Assembly (NCBI RefSeq): GCF_947179165.1
Contig: NC_077242.1
Coordinates: 37,953,097 to 38,017,096 of the forward strand
DNA length: 64,000 nt
Origin: Solanum dulcamara
Taxonomy: Eukaryota > Streptophyta > Magnoliopsida > Solanales > Solanaceae
Reading direction: 5' to 3'
A program made the translations under genes and the position numbers. This document shows, one piece after another, positions 1 through 13,189 of this stretch. The notes beneath the pieces are model-generated. The model did not search any database and was not told the DNA's origin. It saw nothing but the letters and a program-made list of their open reading frames with translations. Position 1 is the first letter of the stretch; every line of letters starts with the position of its first letter.

Positions 1-85
1 CCCAAGGGATGCTATTTAATTAGTAGATTTTACTTAAATTCCATAGTGAAAAACCCAATTACAACTTATCCCTACATTTTTTAAT

Positions 86-231
86 TTACCCGAATTCCCT
101 TATTTTGGCCATTTTTCGGATACATAAGTATTGTGTCTGATACATCGCAATTTGATACTTACCCGAATTCCCTTATTTTGGCCATTTTTCGGATACATAA
201 GTATTGTGTCTGATACATCGCAATTTGATAC
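86..231. repeat. 73-bp tandem duplication (2 copies)
   Basis: The segment 86-158 is repeated at 159-231 with essentially no differences. Each copy carries a TCTGATACATCG word. The near identity points to a recent duplication, younger than the surrounding MULE decay. Confidence 0.9.
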
Positions 232-421
232 ATACTAATTAATGATGTTGACTTTTTTATGGAAAGGTAACGTAAATCAAGTTAAGTTTCCTTCTTTCAA
301 TCAATCACCTAGTTAAAGAAGGAAATTAGCCCAAACAAATTGTAATAGTTTTGAGGAATTTGAAAAATTGAAAAATTCAAACAAGTAGAGCATAGAATCC
401 TATCAAACTTCAATCCAAATT

Positions 422-826
422 TTGAGATTCATCAAGCTATTCGAGATGAATATCTCGATTTTATTGAGACATTCTGGAGTTTGGCAATCCAAGGTGAGTT
501 ATGAACGATACAAAAGAGAAGGAATTGTAGTGAGCGACAATATATCTTTTGTGAATCTAAAATCAGCAATTGATGCTGAATTGAGTATAGATGAATCAGT
601 GAAAAATATTGAAATCCAATACATCGTTCAAGGTAACTCATCACCAATGATTATTCATAATGATATGGATGTTAATTTTTATATAGAGTTGAAGAAGAAT
701 GAGCCTAGATTCATAATGTATCCCCTATGCATAACAACATCAGATAAAAAGAGTTGTGAGATACAATCATTCGACACTACATTTGGTGTAATTATTTGTG
801 TAGAAGCAAACACGAATGATACATAA
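422..826 (+). pseudogene. MULE transposase N-terminal region
   Basis: An open frame of 134 codons resembles the N-terminal, poorly conserved region of plant MuDR-like transposases: a beta-rich start followed by acidic segments. It lies upstream of, and in the same orientation as, the clear MULE transposase relic at 1546-3355, and is probably its first exon. No catalytic residue falls here. The about 700 bases to the next exon are AT-rich, contain a TA microsatellite and many GATACAT words, and look like intron or decayed coding sequence. The family call rests mainly on position. Confidence 0.5.
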
Positions 827-1079
827 ATTCTAGATGATGATGAATCTGATAATACTGCAACATGTTATTTACCGAAATTGGATGTGACGAACTACATAAC
901 TGATACAAGTGGTGTGGAAGTGATAATGCTGCAACACTAGTTATTGTAATGTCCAAATACAAAATTGATAATGGATTCAATTTCAAAGTTAAAAGATCTG
1001 ACAGTAAAATGTATGTCCATCTGAAGTTATTTTGCTATGTGTATGGTATTAAATGAGTTCTGACGGATACAGATACATA

Positions 1080-1121
<42 letters not shown>

Positions 1122-1545
1122 TGAGTCTGATATATTAGTATAATTGTTTAATAAATATCTGATACATATAGTTATAAATTTGTTTTATAAAAAGTGAGTT
1201 GAAATCTGACCCTTGATACATTACTAAACACTGCATCTCAATGGTTAAGCAACACTCTGTACATTTCAGGTTGTATCAGGTTCATTCAATTTTTATTCTC
1301 TGTTTTGTATTCATGATACATCATAATATTATATATCTAATAAATTTCAATAAGGTTCTCTTATATTTTGATGATTTATGAATTTTTTTTTATATTTTAT
1401 ATTCATGATACATACTAATTATTATGCATTTGGTACAATTAAAAAATATTTTGCTGTCAATATGTACTTTTATTTGGTCATGATACATATGAATCTCTAT
1501 GTATCTGGTACATGTTATTAATTTTTTATAAAAATATGCAGTTAT
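827..1545. other. AT-rich spacer or intron inside the MULE
   Basis: No coding frame is supported. The stretch holds several GATACAT/ATGTATC words and the TA microsatellite at 1083-1119. It lies between the transposase N-terminal piece and the DNA-binding domain piece. Confidence 0.5.
1083..1119. repeat. (TA)n microsatellite
   Basis: An uninterrupted TA dinucleotide run of about 37 bases within non-coding MULE sequence. Confidence 0.95.
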
Positions 1546-3355
1546 GTGTTAATATGCTATTCAGATGAATGTTGTTGGAGAATGAAAGCATCGTGTAGGA
1601 AAAACTCCGATATATTCAAAGTGAGATATTTCAATAATGAACATTCATGTCCCTTAAGAGATAGGATTATCAACAAAGTTCATGCTACAACGGTTTTTGT
1701 TAGTGCTTTCATTGCACCTAAATTGGTTAATCATAAAAAAATTCACACCCCTAATGATATAAGAGAGGATATTAAAGCAACCTATGGGGTTGATATTACC
1801 TATCAACAAGCATGACATGCAAAAGAACATGCTTTACAGATATTAAGGGGAAAACCTGCTGATGGATATAAACAAATGCCTGTATACATCCATATGCTAA
1901 ATACCATATATCCAAATTCGTACATAAGTATGCACAAGTCACCAAGTGATGAGTTCATGTATCTATTCATAGCCTTAAGGTCATTGACGAGGGATTTTTA
2001 GTTTTGTAGACTGGTAGTTATTGTTGACGGTGCTCATCTTGATGGACCTTAAAAAGGGACATTTGTATCAGCTAGCACATTTGATGGGGTAGGTATTAAT
2101 TTTTTTTACAGTTGTGTATTGAATAACAATGTATCATCTCATTTGATACATTTGTTGTGATCTGATGTACTCTAATAACTATTTTATCGTTGATAATCAT
2201 TTTTAGGTTGCATATTTTCATTGGCGTATGGTGTTGTTGATACAGAAATAATTCATCATGGCCATGATTTTTCCAGCAGTTCAAAGATGCATTTTGTGAG
2301 AGGGACAATATGTGTGTTGTATCAGATAGGAACGAAAGCATAATGAAGAGTGTAAGTATTGTGTTTCCCAATGTCCCTCACTTTGCATGCATATATAATA
2401 TATGGAAAAATGTATGTACTAACTACATGAGGAGAAAAACTATACTCAGTGACCTCTTCTACTCCATGGCCAAGGCATACCGAAAAGATGAATTCAAAAA
2501 ATTAATGGCAAAAATTGAAAAAAATTGATCATAGGGTGTAAGATTATTTGGAAAATGCGGGGTACGAAAAGTGGTCAAGGGTTCATGCAACTGTCAATAG
2601 GGGCAGAACGATGACTTCTAACATCGCAGAATGTATTAATGGATGTCTTGTTAAAGCACGAGAGCTGCCTATAATTGACTTTTTGAAAGAGATGAGAATA
2701 TTATTTGGTGCTTGAAACTGCAAAAATAGGAAAATAGCAGCTTATACAAAATATACTTTGGGTAGGAAATTCAAAGATATTCTAGTAGTAAACACGATGA
2801 AGTGTTTGAGAATGAAGGTACGCATCAGTTATTTAACAGAATGTATCTGCTTGATACATAATTTTTCTTTTTTATTCACTTCTGTATTCATATTTGTGGT
2901 AATTATTCCTGTAGGTTGTTGCTTCATCAGAATATCTATATTCTGTTTATGAATCAGGTAGAAGATACATTGTGTGTCTTGAAATAAAAACATGCAATTG
3001 TGGTGGATTTCAAATAGATGAGATACCATGTCCATACGCAATTGCAGTGTTGAAAAGAAAGAACATTACAAACATTCACCCATATTGCTCTGATTACTAC
3101 AAGCCAGAAGTGTTGGTAAATACTTATAAATTACCAATGATTCCAATGCCAGATAAGAAAGATTGGTATGTTCTGATTTTTTTTTTGAAAGAAGTCGTCT
3201 TTCCATCAAGATACAAAAGGATGCCAGAAAGACCAAAGAAAGGAAGAAAAAAAAACTGTAGTGAGAAGCTAAGTACAAGCACAAACCGTTGTGGTCGTTG
3301 TGGCCATGAAGGACGCAACATGAGGGCTTGTAATTTGATTCCAAAGGAGAAATGA
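1546..3355 (+). pseudogene. MURA-like MULE transposase (DDE, SWIM and zinc-knuckle domains), decayed
   Basis: The relic reads in order as a MuDR-type DNA-binding domain (1546-1815, with C, W and HxC positions), a MULE DDE core and a SWIM zinc finger. First Asp is in VIVDGAHLDG (~2020-2050), second Asp in CVVSDRNESI (~2311) and a likely Glu in NIAECING (~2625-2645). Likely introns are 2089-2206 and 2818-2914, with GT..AG ends. The SWIM finger (~2990-3045) reads CNC...IPCPYA, with Tyr where the ligand His is expected. A terminal CCHC knuckle (~3285-3330) has Arg in place of its His. Stops at 1813 and ~2713 fall where relatives have Trp. The transposase would cut and rejoin element ends; this copy cannot. 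Confidence 0.85.
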
Positions 3356-4372
3356 CATTTTGATTTCTCATGATAAATTCGATTTAGATCAAGTACTTAT
3401 GTAGCTGGTATTTTTTTATAATGAAATAGTTCTCTTTTAAATAAAATTCAGAAGACAATGGTTTTTAACATTTTAGTGGTCATGTCTGATACATAGTTCT
3501 GCTTGGTCGATAACAAAGAATGGATGAAAACTCTATGTATCAGATAAATAAAAAAAGGGTAGCCCGGTGCACTAAAACTCTCGCTATGTATCAGATAAAT
3601 AATTAAATACTAATAATTGATACATACATGGTTGATAATTATTTTTATTGTAAATTACTTGATAATGAAATAGTAAAAGTTATTAAATATCAAAATAAAT
3701 AGATTAAGTAAGATATTTAAGCTGATTGATACATCATTGGTGTGTCTGATACATCATACAAAAATATATAATCATTTAACAGATATATAAAAATGATAAA
3801 TTCAAAAGATGTATATGAAACAAAGAGAATATGTCAGAAAAAATCTGATATTGATTTAGGCTTGTTTGGTAAAAATCACTACAGATGTTTTATTGAAAAT
3901 GTATCAGATACATTAAAGAGTGATACATTAAAAACTAAAATATAAATTTTCATTTTATATTTGAGTTTTATACATTGATTACTGATACATGACCATTCGA
4001 CTGATATTTATGGTTGATACATTGAAGGTTGCTTTATAATCTTTCAACTGTTACCTGTAAATGATATATCAGAATGATGTATCTTCCACAAAAGATGATA
4101 CTTAATCATTGTTATAATGCACCAGGATTAGGAAGGTTAGGTATCATGAACAAAAACTGATATTAATTGCGACTTATTAGGTGCAATGCACCACAGATTC
4201 AAAGTGTTTATGATCTATATATTTAAATTGATATAATGATGACGTGTACATAGAATTGATACATAAGAGAAATGTAACTGATACAAAGGCTTATGTTATG
4301 AACAACAAAAAGTTATATTCAACAACATTTGGAAAATAGTTGCACAGCCAAAAAAAATATTTACTGTTGGTG
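3356..4372. other. MULE intergenic region between convergent genes
   Basis: AT-rich sequence between the 3' ends of the transposase and Ulp1-like genes. It contains many TGATACAT words in both orientations, including the near-perfect palindrome ATGTATCAGATACAT at ~3900. No supported coding frame. Confidence 0.6.
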
Positions 4373-4379
4373 CTAAAAT

Positions 4380-7335
4380 AAAATTCTGCATTCTATTACT
4401 AACAATTTTAAAAAAACTACTTGACGTTCATCGGTTCTCCTTGACCAGGAGAGATAAATCTTGCTTAGGTTTTTTTGAATCGTCATTTTCACTAACATAA
4501 CCATCCTTTGCCTTCCGAAAGCCATAATTCCACAATAGCAAGGCATAATCGAATGGAAATATTCAGCATGTAGTCCAGTAATTGGAATAAAAATTCCATC
4601 ACTAAGATATTCATCAAAAACAATCAGGAACACACCACAATCCCTGCAAAGAAAGTATTAACCAACTTTAAAAAATAAAAATGACATTTTAATGAATTAC
4701 ATATGCATAACTGTTAATACTCACAAGCTATCGCTTCCTTATTGCGCAATGTCTTCAACATATTTAATTTCAAAAGGGTAATGTGCTTCAAGCATGTTAC
4801 CGGTTGATTTTTCCTTGTATGAATCAATCGATGAATCAATCGATGAACAATCAGTACGTTCATTCTTTTTAAAAAAACCACTATCGTAAAGGTATGTAGG
4901 TAGCATTACTGCTATATTTTAAATCTTTGGGGAAGGATTTCTAATTCTTGTTCCAGATGATGAATCACAAACGTGTATCAACCTCTGTTTCAACACAACT
5001 ACTGCCAGAATCCAATGGAAATCCTTATCATAGTTTACCAGAATGTATACCTCATCTACCACATGCCATGATAAATCGGCGGGGATTGAGAAACCTCTTA
5101 TTATGTTTTTCATAGACCTCTCGTGATGAGCTACAACAAAGGACCGTGCCATGTCTTCTTGGGTAGAACAATTAGGTGGAATGTCATAGTATCATGTGTG
5201 TGCAGATTCAATAAAGACTTTAAAGATACAGTTTGTTGTTGTGTATCGATACTGATTGACCGACTGCATCTTGAACTTTTTCTGAAGATAGTAAAATATT
5301 ACATTGATGTGCTACATATTTAAAGAAAATATTATTTATACAAATTGATTCATAGTTGGTAAACAGAATAAAAACTTCTATACTAAATGTATCTGATACA
5401 TAGTACTTATGTATTAGACTATGTATCTGAAATGTATCAGACAATGTCTTATACTATATTAATAAATAATTACCTCATCATTCCAGCATCTGTTCGGCTG
5501 TGACATGAGGTAGAACCAATTCTTATCTTGAGGAAATGCCACTACAAACTCCATTTTTTTAAACCCGAATGACGAGCACTTTGCTTTGTAGTGTTCCTCC
5601 TTTGATTTCCTGAATTTAAACTTATATTAAAATGAGAGTACATATATAATAAACATCTTGTATCATAAGTTGTAAATATCATACTTACTTGTTGGCATGC
5701 GATTTTAATAGTCTCTTATCTATCCATTGGGAGTAGTCGGTGATAAGCTCGGTTGGGAGACTATAGCATATGCCAAAACCTTCAAAAGGGTGTGTTTGAT
5801 ACCTATCCGTAGACATTTATTCCTTACCCTTTTCACTCGACCCAAAATTTGTTAGATAGGGTGATTCTAAGATCTAGAATGCATCCTACTTCATGGAAGA
5901 GGTGTCTTCGCATCATTTGGAAACACATTGGGTTTGGATGGAAGAGTGGTAGGTAGATGGCTATCACGCATGAGACATTCAGCCTGAACTACTTTTTCAT
6001 GACTAATGGCAGTCAATGGCGTGTCCTATAATGAAAGTCCAAATATTAGAGCATCTACCACCTCTCGAGTTTTGGACGATATCGAGGTTGAAGTTGTGGA
6101 ATCCTATTTTTTAAGAATGATAAAAAAATTATTACTTCAGAATAATATCCTGTACTAAATTTTAGGAATCAAATACAAGTGTGAATTATTACCGATACAC
6201 CAGGGTTGATTTTGTCTTTATCAATCTGCTCAACATGTTCTTCAACTTGAACAGTATTATGAACAACCTCTATTGTATCTTTCATGGTATAATTTTATCC
6301 TTCTGATGCATTATCCTAAATTAAATATATCATGTCAATACTAAACTTATTAATGTTGATTGTATCATAAGAATTAATCTGATACATTACCTTTAATGTA
6401 TCATGAGCAATAGGCACTTCAAAAGATTTTGCAGTAGCTAATTCCATGTGAAGTGCTGATACATCCTGCAATTGCTGCATAATATTGGATGGTTCTATTT
6501 CTTACAAATATAATATTAACAATATCTTATGAAAATGACTATTGAAATAAAAAAATGAAGGATCTAATACATGTTTACGAACTGTATCAAGTCTCTATAG
6601 ATCATCATAGATGTATCAGATAAAATAGCTATATAGAATCAGATTAGTCATATATTGTTTTTGATACAATACCTTTAATGTATCAATAGCAGCCTACTTT
6701 CCATGGGATTCTGCAGCATCTGATACCATGTGATATTCTGATACATCATCCATTTCTTGTATCTTCTTGGATGGTTCTGCTTTCTATAATTATAATAACA
6801 ATTAATTATGAAAATGAACATTGAAAAGAAAATTAATGATTTGATATGTGATCATGAAATGTATCAAGATATATAGATCATCAAAAATGTAACAGATACA
6901 AGAGCTATGTAGCATCAGTTTTGTCATAAATTTGGTTATGATACATTACCTTTAATGTATCAGTAGCAACATGTTGTTGGAGAGATTCTGCAACATTTGA
7001 TACCATGTGATGATCTCATACATCATCCATTTCTTGTATCGTCTTGGATGGTACTATTTCCTACAATTATAATAACAATTACTTATGAGAATGACAATTA
7101 AAATAAAAATTAAATATTTGATATAGGAACATGAAATATATCAAGTAGTTTAAAAGTATATCAAAATATAATTATTAAGAACTATATGATGTATCTACCT
7201 GAATATCTTTCCGGATATGATATTGGTCATGTGGTATGGGAAAATCAAATTTATTTGAATCATTGTGCTTCTCCAATACAATAGGTGCCTGTTGTTCTGT
7301 AACATCTAAACAATTTCTATACCAAGACTCAAACC
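4380..7335 (-). pseudogene. Ulp1-like SUMO protease (C48), catalytic half, split and decayed
   Basis: On the - strand, exons read from right to left. Repeated exons lie at 7061-6389, a segment ending in RCWNDE at 5609-5474, then 5311-4725 and 4643-~4380. Catalytic residues of a cysteine protease of the Ulp1/C48 type are visible: His in FHWILAVV (~5015), Asp in IHVCDS (~4965), and Cys in RDCGVFL (~4630), just after an intron whose TTTGCAG acceptor ends at 4644. Stops interrupt the frame, one before GSDSL (a Gln-to-TAA type change) and one after NPSPKI. Ulp1 enzymes process SUMO and remove it from targets; in plants such genes are recurrent MULE passengers. The 5' half lies beyond the inserted gypsy elements, at 21595-23450. 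Confidence 0.8.
6389..7066 (-). repeat. Tandemly triplicated exon in the Ulp1-like gene
   Basis: Three exons of about 38 codons lie at about 6389-6502, 6671-6783 and 6948-7061, spaced 282 and 277 bp apart. Each begins with a PSK/PSN..Q motif, contains DDV or QDV followed by an HM pair, and ends in DTLKG before a GTAATG donor. The units are similar but diverged, so the duplications are old. They fall in the linker between DUF1985 and the protease domain. Confidence 0.8.
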
Positions 7336-7339
7336 ATTC

Positions 7340-10058
7340 TTCTTAGGCATATAGGGTCGAACTCATCGACTTCTAATTGTATTTATGAGTTAGGATCAAT
7401 TACTAAGTGCTTATACTGTATTAGATGTGGTTCAGGGTCATAAGGGATCTCTAACACTAAGCTAAGTCCAAAGAATTTCTATCGGCTAAGTTTTCGAATG
7501 AGTCCGTATGAGGGTCAACTTCAAATGACTATATCTTCTAGATTATAAAGAATTGGGTGGCCCATGACCTATCAAATTAAAGATATTTAAGTCTTCTTTC
7601 CAATTCCATCAATACTGAAATTTTTGGAGTTTGGAGTAAAAGGTTATGTCCAGTTAACTAGAGAGGTACGTGTTAAGTCCGCATCGCAGACTTGGCTAGT
7701 TTTTACTTCAACTCAAAATTTTGGAAAAAAATAAACTATGGTGAAACAAGTCCGCGTCGTGGACCTGCTCCTAGTTAGTTCAAAATTTCTAGTTTCAAGA
7801 AAGAGAAACTTGGACAATTCCCTAAATATATATAGACGAACTTGGATGCATTTTAGGGTCATTTTTTGTGTCTTTTGCCTCCCCAAAACCCTAAACATCA
7901 TCCTCCACTCTCTCAAATCATCCCCTCTAATTTGTCTCTCAAACTCAAAGGATTCAAGGCTTCGCTTTGAAGAACAAGAATCAAACTTTGTGAAAAGCTT
8001 CAATTTAAGGTATATGGATTTTCATCCGTGGGTCCTTCCACCTATGAAGTCCAAATGTTTCTCAACCTAGCATTTCAATTAAAAATGATAAAATCTTATG
8101 GGATTTTACATGATGGTTCTAAATGCATAGATTATGATATATTTTAAGTTTATTTACTCCTATTGATATATATGTATATTGACTCTCAATTTAAGTGATG
8201 AATTTTTTTTATGGGTTTTCATACTACGATTCTATATATATAGATTCTTGAATATTTGAAGTTTATTTACCTATATTGGCTTATGATGATTTTTATTTAC
8301 ATGAAATGGATAGTTTATCAAGGTTCTTATATGAAAGTTTGAAAGGTAGTTTTAAAGTGCATATGGTGGGCTGTTTTTAAGATATTTGATTTGATGTATT
8401 TATATCACTCTCATACATACAAGTATTCTCTAAATGTATTTGAAAGTCTTTATGAAATTAACCACCTAGTTTCCTAAGTTAAAGAAATGTTGAAATGAAG
8501 TTCGACTCCAATGAATGTTATGAAGTAAATGCTTATGAAGGGGAGTCTTTATAAAATGATTGATTGATGAAAGGGATTCTTATCCAAAGTAAGGTTTCAA
8601 TGTGAAAGGACAAATCTCACATTGAATCAACTAAAATGTTGAATGTTATGATATGACATGTATGACATCCCTATAGGCCGTCAATATTTTTGAACATTTT
8701 TCCAAAAAGGAAGGTCCGATTAGCATGGTACCCGAAATACCATCACTGATTGTAGACCTAATTTTCTTATAAAATAAGTTTCATTAATAGAATGGTAAAT
8801 AGGGCATGGCAGCCATGATGATATTATAAACCAAAGGTTTTAATGAGCTATTCCATGAAATGATGATTTTATGTTGAAGTTATATAAATGCTTATGTTAT
8901 TATGACATTTAAATGTTATTCTGCTGAGAGCTTACCTAGCACTAAGCTGGACTAGGGTAGAATACCCATCTCCCAGAACTACGTGGCACCGTAGATATAA
9001 AGGAGATAAAGGCGAATATCCAAATCTCTAAGAGGTGAGTACCCGAAATATCAAGGCTTGGAGGTGAGTACCCAAGTCTAAGAACTAGGGGTGAGTACTC
9101 GATTCACACAATAGCTTAGTGGATCCACTTAGGCATAACATAGTCTACCTTGGTAAGTAGTCTCTCCCTTTTCTCTGATGTAGGGGTAACATCGAAACTC
9201 TATGTTATAGCTCACATAATTTATGTTGGTGAACAATCGCTCTCACAAAGGTACAAGGTCCCTCTTTCAATGTTTAAGATATATCATATGATGTCTACTA
9301 TATCTATCACAAAGTAAAGTATATGCTCTCACAAAGTTAAAAATTTCTTTCAAAAGGTTTATGGTATACTTATTTATGATTCATGGTACTTTGCAAGTAT
9401 ATGGTTTCTTATAATGACTCATGATTACCTCTATAATGTTTAAGTTTATTTTATGATTCATGATGACTTCTATATTTCATTGACTAAGCTTCATAACTCC
9501 AAATGGTATTTCAAATAAATATAAGGTTCTAGCATGGTCCATTGTATCACCTTGTTGTATAATGATATATTGCATTGCATGCTCACATACTTAGTACATT
9601 TAAAGTATTAACGCATACTTTTGCCTACATAATATCACCATGTAGGGACCAACATTGCTTCACATTCTCCTCCACGTGGCTAGTTTGATCATTGAAGGCT
9701 ACTTTTTGGTGAGTTCACATATTCTGGGAACAATATTCCATTTCCTTTTCTCGCTATTTACATGTATAGACTTTCGGTTATGTTATGGTATTCTTGGATA
9801 CTTATCATGAGGGTGAGTTAGGAACATGTCTTATCCCCCTCCAAGTTTATTAGTAGAGGTATGTTTGGACATAAATGTATGATGATCTAAGGTTGATGAT
9901 GACTCTTATTTTATGATGTTCTCCCTTAGCCGATTTCCACTTTTTATTGTATGCCATTACCTATGAAAAGTTAAATGAATGCCAAGAGGCTTGGATGAGG
10001 TACCTCAGGGTGTCTTATTTTCTGTTTCACGTCTAGGCCCTAGGCTTGGGTCATGACA
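7340..10058 (+). repeat. 5' LTR of gypsy element I
   Basis: The LTR ends in TTGGGTCATGACA, directly followed by the primer binding site. Its right two thirds align by eye with solo LTR H (24701-27894), for example the AGCTGGACTAGGG and GGTGAGTAC stretches at ~8945-9100 and ~26830-26990. The right end is the reverse complement of the left end of LTR J at 62347. Relative to H the first several hundred bases are missing, so the left end is truncated. Small open frames here, such as 7713-8003 and 7738-8070, are not supported as genes. Confidence 0.8.
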
Positions 10059-10061
10059 AAC

Positions 10062-10074
10062 TTGGTATCAGAGC
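10062..10074 (+). other. Primer binding site (initiator Met tRNA) of element I
   Basis: The motif TTGGTATCAGAGC lies three bases after the LTR end, the standard position for priming reverse transcription. Confidence 0.9.
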
Positions 10075-10272
10075 ATGAGATTTTAAAATGATCCTCAAAG
10101 TCCAACATATCGTGTCAAATAGGGTCTTATTCATGGTTGTAAAACACGCCATAATTATGAATAGAAGACTATGAGATATTTAGGAAAGTCTTCAATTCTT
10201 GCAATTCATGTCGTGGCCTAGAGTGTCCTAAGTTTCCCTCTAACTAATAACCAATTTTATGTTCTCTAGATA

Positions 10273-10766
10273 ATGCCTTGTGGAAGAGTACCTCAAAGAG
10301 TAAGGGTTGACGATGAGGACCAAGCTCCTTCAGTCCCAGATATCCCACATCATGAGAAAGGGGTAACTCCTACCGAGTTCCGCAACATCATCACATTATT
10401 GGCTCAAGATATAGCCCACCAAGGGCATCAAGTTGTACCTCCTCCTCAAGTGCATAATTCGGCCTCTTGGATTCTGGATTTCCAAAAATTGAATCCACCC
10501 GAGTTTGAAGGTTATAATAGGTAAGGATCCTATGGATTTTATCAATGAGGTATACCGAATTGTGGTTATATGGGTATGCCACCGAATGAAAAGGTTGAAC
10601 TAGTGACTTACTAACTAAAAGGTGTGGCTCGAGTGTGGTATGAGCAATGGATTGTTGAGAGGAATGAAGAAAGGGGACCGATAGAATGGGAAGAGTTCAA
10701 AAGTATTCTCCTAGGCCGTTTCTTCCCATTGGAGCTTAGGGAGGCTAAAATCCAAGAGTTCATTAA
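10273..10766 (+). pseudogene. gag of gypsy element I, N-terminal part, interrupted
   Basis: The ATG at 10273 opens an 83-codon frame with the usual chromovirus Gag start and a FQKLNPPEFEG motif. A frame change at ~10520 leads into KDPMDFINEVYRI, a stop, and then KGVARVWYEQW, the core of the retrotransposon gag fold. The sequence is cut after KIQEFIN by element II and resumes at 20362. Gag would form the virus-like particle; this copy is defective. Confidence 0.85.
10762..10766. repeat. Target site duplication (left) of element II, ATTAA
   Basis: ATTAA lies immediately left of the TGTAGCACC start of element II and recurs at 20357-20361, right after its TTACA end. Confidence 0.9.
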
Positions 10767-13119
10767 TGTAGCACCCCCTTTGGGAGGATGCCACTTGTGA
10801 AACAAAAGGTAGTTTTACTTTTTTTTAAAATCACAAATAGTCAACACCATTGCAGGTCCATAAAACACACAAAACTCAAATCCGTAGTTATTACAAAACT
10901 ATTATCCTCTGTGCAAAATGACAAGCCAAAATATAAGCGCAATACATGTATGATTTGAGTTAAAAGCACACTCCAAAATAGCAAAACTAGTCACCCTGTT
11001 TAAGTTACAAGCATATAGTTTTGTTTTCACAAGCTATATATATCATGTACAAGTCCCCCAAAATATTTACAAAAACTAGATGCATATGCAGATGTGATTT
11101 TTACAAGGGCTCTAAAAAGTCTACTCTAAATGACCATCTTCATACCTCATCCCGCATATTACCTATGATAGAAAACAACTATCGCTAAGCATAAAGCTTA
11201 GTGGTGTAAAACTTTAGGCTTGGAGCTATTAAATTTTTCAACTCCCTGGTTCATCGCAGGTGGCTCATTAACGTAAAAGTAAGCCCAAGCGAACAAGTAT
11301 GTCAAAGTATTGAATACAAACCTTAAAGAGTTTCAAAATCAATATAAATATTAATATTTGAAGACTCAAGTATCAAGAAACTTATAATTCAATTCGAAAG
11401 AGTTGCCAAATAATCAATTTCGCCTAATAGGTACGTCATGCCTTCACACTAAGCACAATCAATATCAAGACAGACCGAAGCCCCAAAATCAAGAAGGACC
11501 AAAGCCCATATCAAGAAGGGTCATCACCCAATATCAAGAGAATCAAGAACTATGTTGAAAGTGGCTTTCCACTCGTACTCGAAAATAGATGAAAATCCCA
11601 TTGTTAAGACGAAATGTAAATCCAAAGTCAAGATGGGAAAGATCCGAATCGAGAGGCATGCCAATATTTATGACAAGTCATCATAACAAAAAGGACAAAG
11701 TCCCATCAGGAATGCAAAATGATCAAGCAATTCGTACAAGTGGGCGGTTTAGCGAAAGTTTTGCAATACTTGAGATAATAGTCATACCAAAATACAAAAC
11801 TAGGAGTAAGGAAACAACCCATAAAAATACTTTCAAATTTCAGAAAATAAAATATTTTAAGTTCAAGTTTATACATAAACCTTAGCGTTTTAGCATACAA
11901 CAGGTTCTACCACAACTCGAGAAGCTCAATTCCTCTCCGCCATATACCAACCAAAATCCACTTTGTCAAACAGTTTCTCTTAGCTTGTATAAGCACATAT
12001 ACACCTTAGATACACAATCAAATATCTACTTAAGTTTAAGAGTCTCATCATATCGAAACTAAACATGAAATTAATAAAAATCAGCCCAAACTATTGAAAC
12101 AAGAATTCTAGACAGCCTACTGTCTTGTATTGTTGCTCAGTTTCGAAGGGGTAAATGGGAGAAATAGGCTTTGTGGCCTCAATGAAAGTTATAGACATGT
12201 GTATTAGGGTCTCATAAAATATATAATCACCCCCACAGCAATTGTTTACAAAAAGATATGCCCAAAATACTAACAACAGTCCATGTTGGATTTCCAAAAC
12301 AAAATCAGGGCAGCACCTCCCCTCTACTTCATCACCCATTTGCTAGTAGATAAAAGAAAAACTGGGTTTTAAAGTCTAAATGAAAGTTATATCCCTATGT
12401 AATAGATTTCCAAAACATCTTAAATCACTTAAAACGAAGCTTTACACAAGGAGTTATACTAATATTACTAACAATAGTCCCATCCAAAAATGGGTTTGCT
12501 AACAAGAAAAAGAACCTCCTCACCGCCCCAACTATAACTTCTACATTGTTAAACATCGCTACTTAACGGAAGAATACCTTAGATAATTAATTGATGGAAC
12601 AAAATCGGAGGGCTTACCTTAATTAGCCAAACCCGTAGCTCTCTTTCTCCTTTCTCTTGATTTTTCTCTCAAGTCTTTCTAAGTTTAAGGCTGAAAAATA
12701 ACTTCTTAGTCATCTTAACATGTATATATATGCTCCCTTAAAGTGTGACACATGGTATCCTCTAGGGGTGACACATGTCCAGCCCTTAGGGTGCCACCTT
12801 ATCCATGTATCCAATCCAAAGCTGCCACGTGGCAGCATGGGGTCCACTCCAAGTAGGTGCATCACCTACTTATTCTAAATAGATGCATCACCTACTTGTT
12901 TCAAGTAGGTGCTACGACTCTTTTTCCCTTTTCCATGGGTTCATAATCTCGTCTCACTTTAAGAACCTATGTAATCCTTGCTACCTTAGCTTGACGTGTA
13001 CTCAAATAGCTTTGTTATGTAAGATATCCCAATTAATAGCTTATGTAGAACTTCACATATAATGTGGATCACCTAGCAATTCTTTAGAAAAACCGTAAAA
13101 AGAAAATTGGGGTGTTACA
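10767..13119 (-). repeat. 3' LTR of element II
   Basis: It starts TGTAGCACC and ends GGTGTTACA on the + strand. Read on the - strand it has a U3 with AAGTAGGTG/CACCTACTT palindromes (12853-12911), G-box-like ACATGTGTC words (12745-12782), a TATATATA box (~12724-12732), and a leader with a GGTAAG splice-donor consensus at ~12617. The 98-codon frame at 11589-11885 is also found in the other LTR and is not a supported gene. Confidence 0.95.
12724..12911 (-). promoter_or_regulatory. Likely LTR core promoter (TATA plus G-box-like words and palindromes)
   Basis: On the - strand the order is palindromic AAGTAGGTG-N3-CACCTACTT units, two GACACATG/ACATGTGTC words, then TATATATA. The same order recurs in the other LTR at 19935-20145 and, with the G-box in its CACGTG form, in LTRs A, C, D and E. 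Promoter function is inferred from position and motif order. Confidence 0.6.
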
Positions 13120-13132
13120 ACTCTCCCTCCTT
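13120..13132 (-). other. Polypurine tract of element II
   Basis: The - strand reads AAGGAGGGAGAGT directly before the 3' LTR. This is the expected plus-strand DNA primer site. Confidence 0.85.
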
Positions 13133-13189
13133 AAGAAATTTCATCTCGAAATTTACCTTATACTCAAAACAAATATGGATACTAATTTC

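Noticed and set aside
11589..11885. 98-codon frame in the LTR, repeated at 18801-19097, as a conserved small gene
   Set aside because: The repeat is due only to the two LTRs of element II. The frame overlaps no known domain and ends differ from any retroviral accessory gene.
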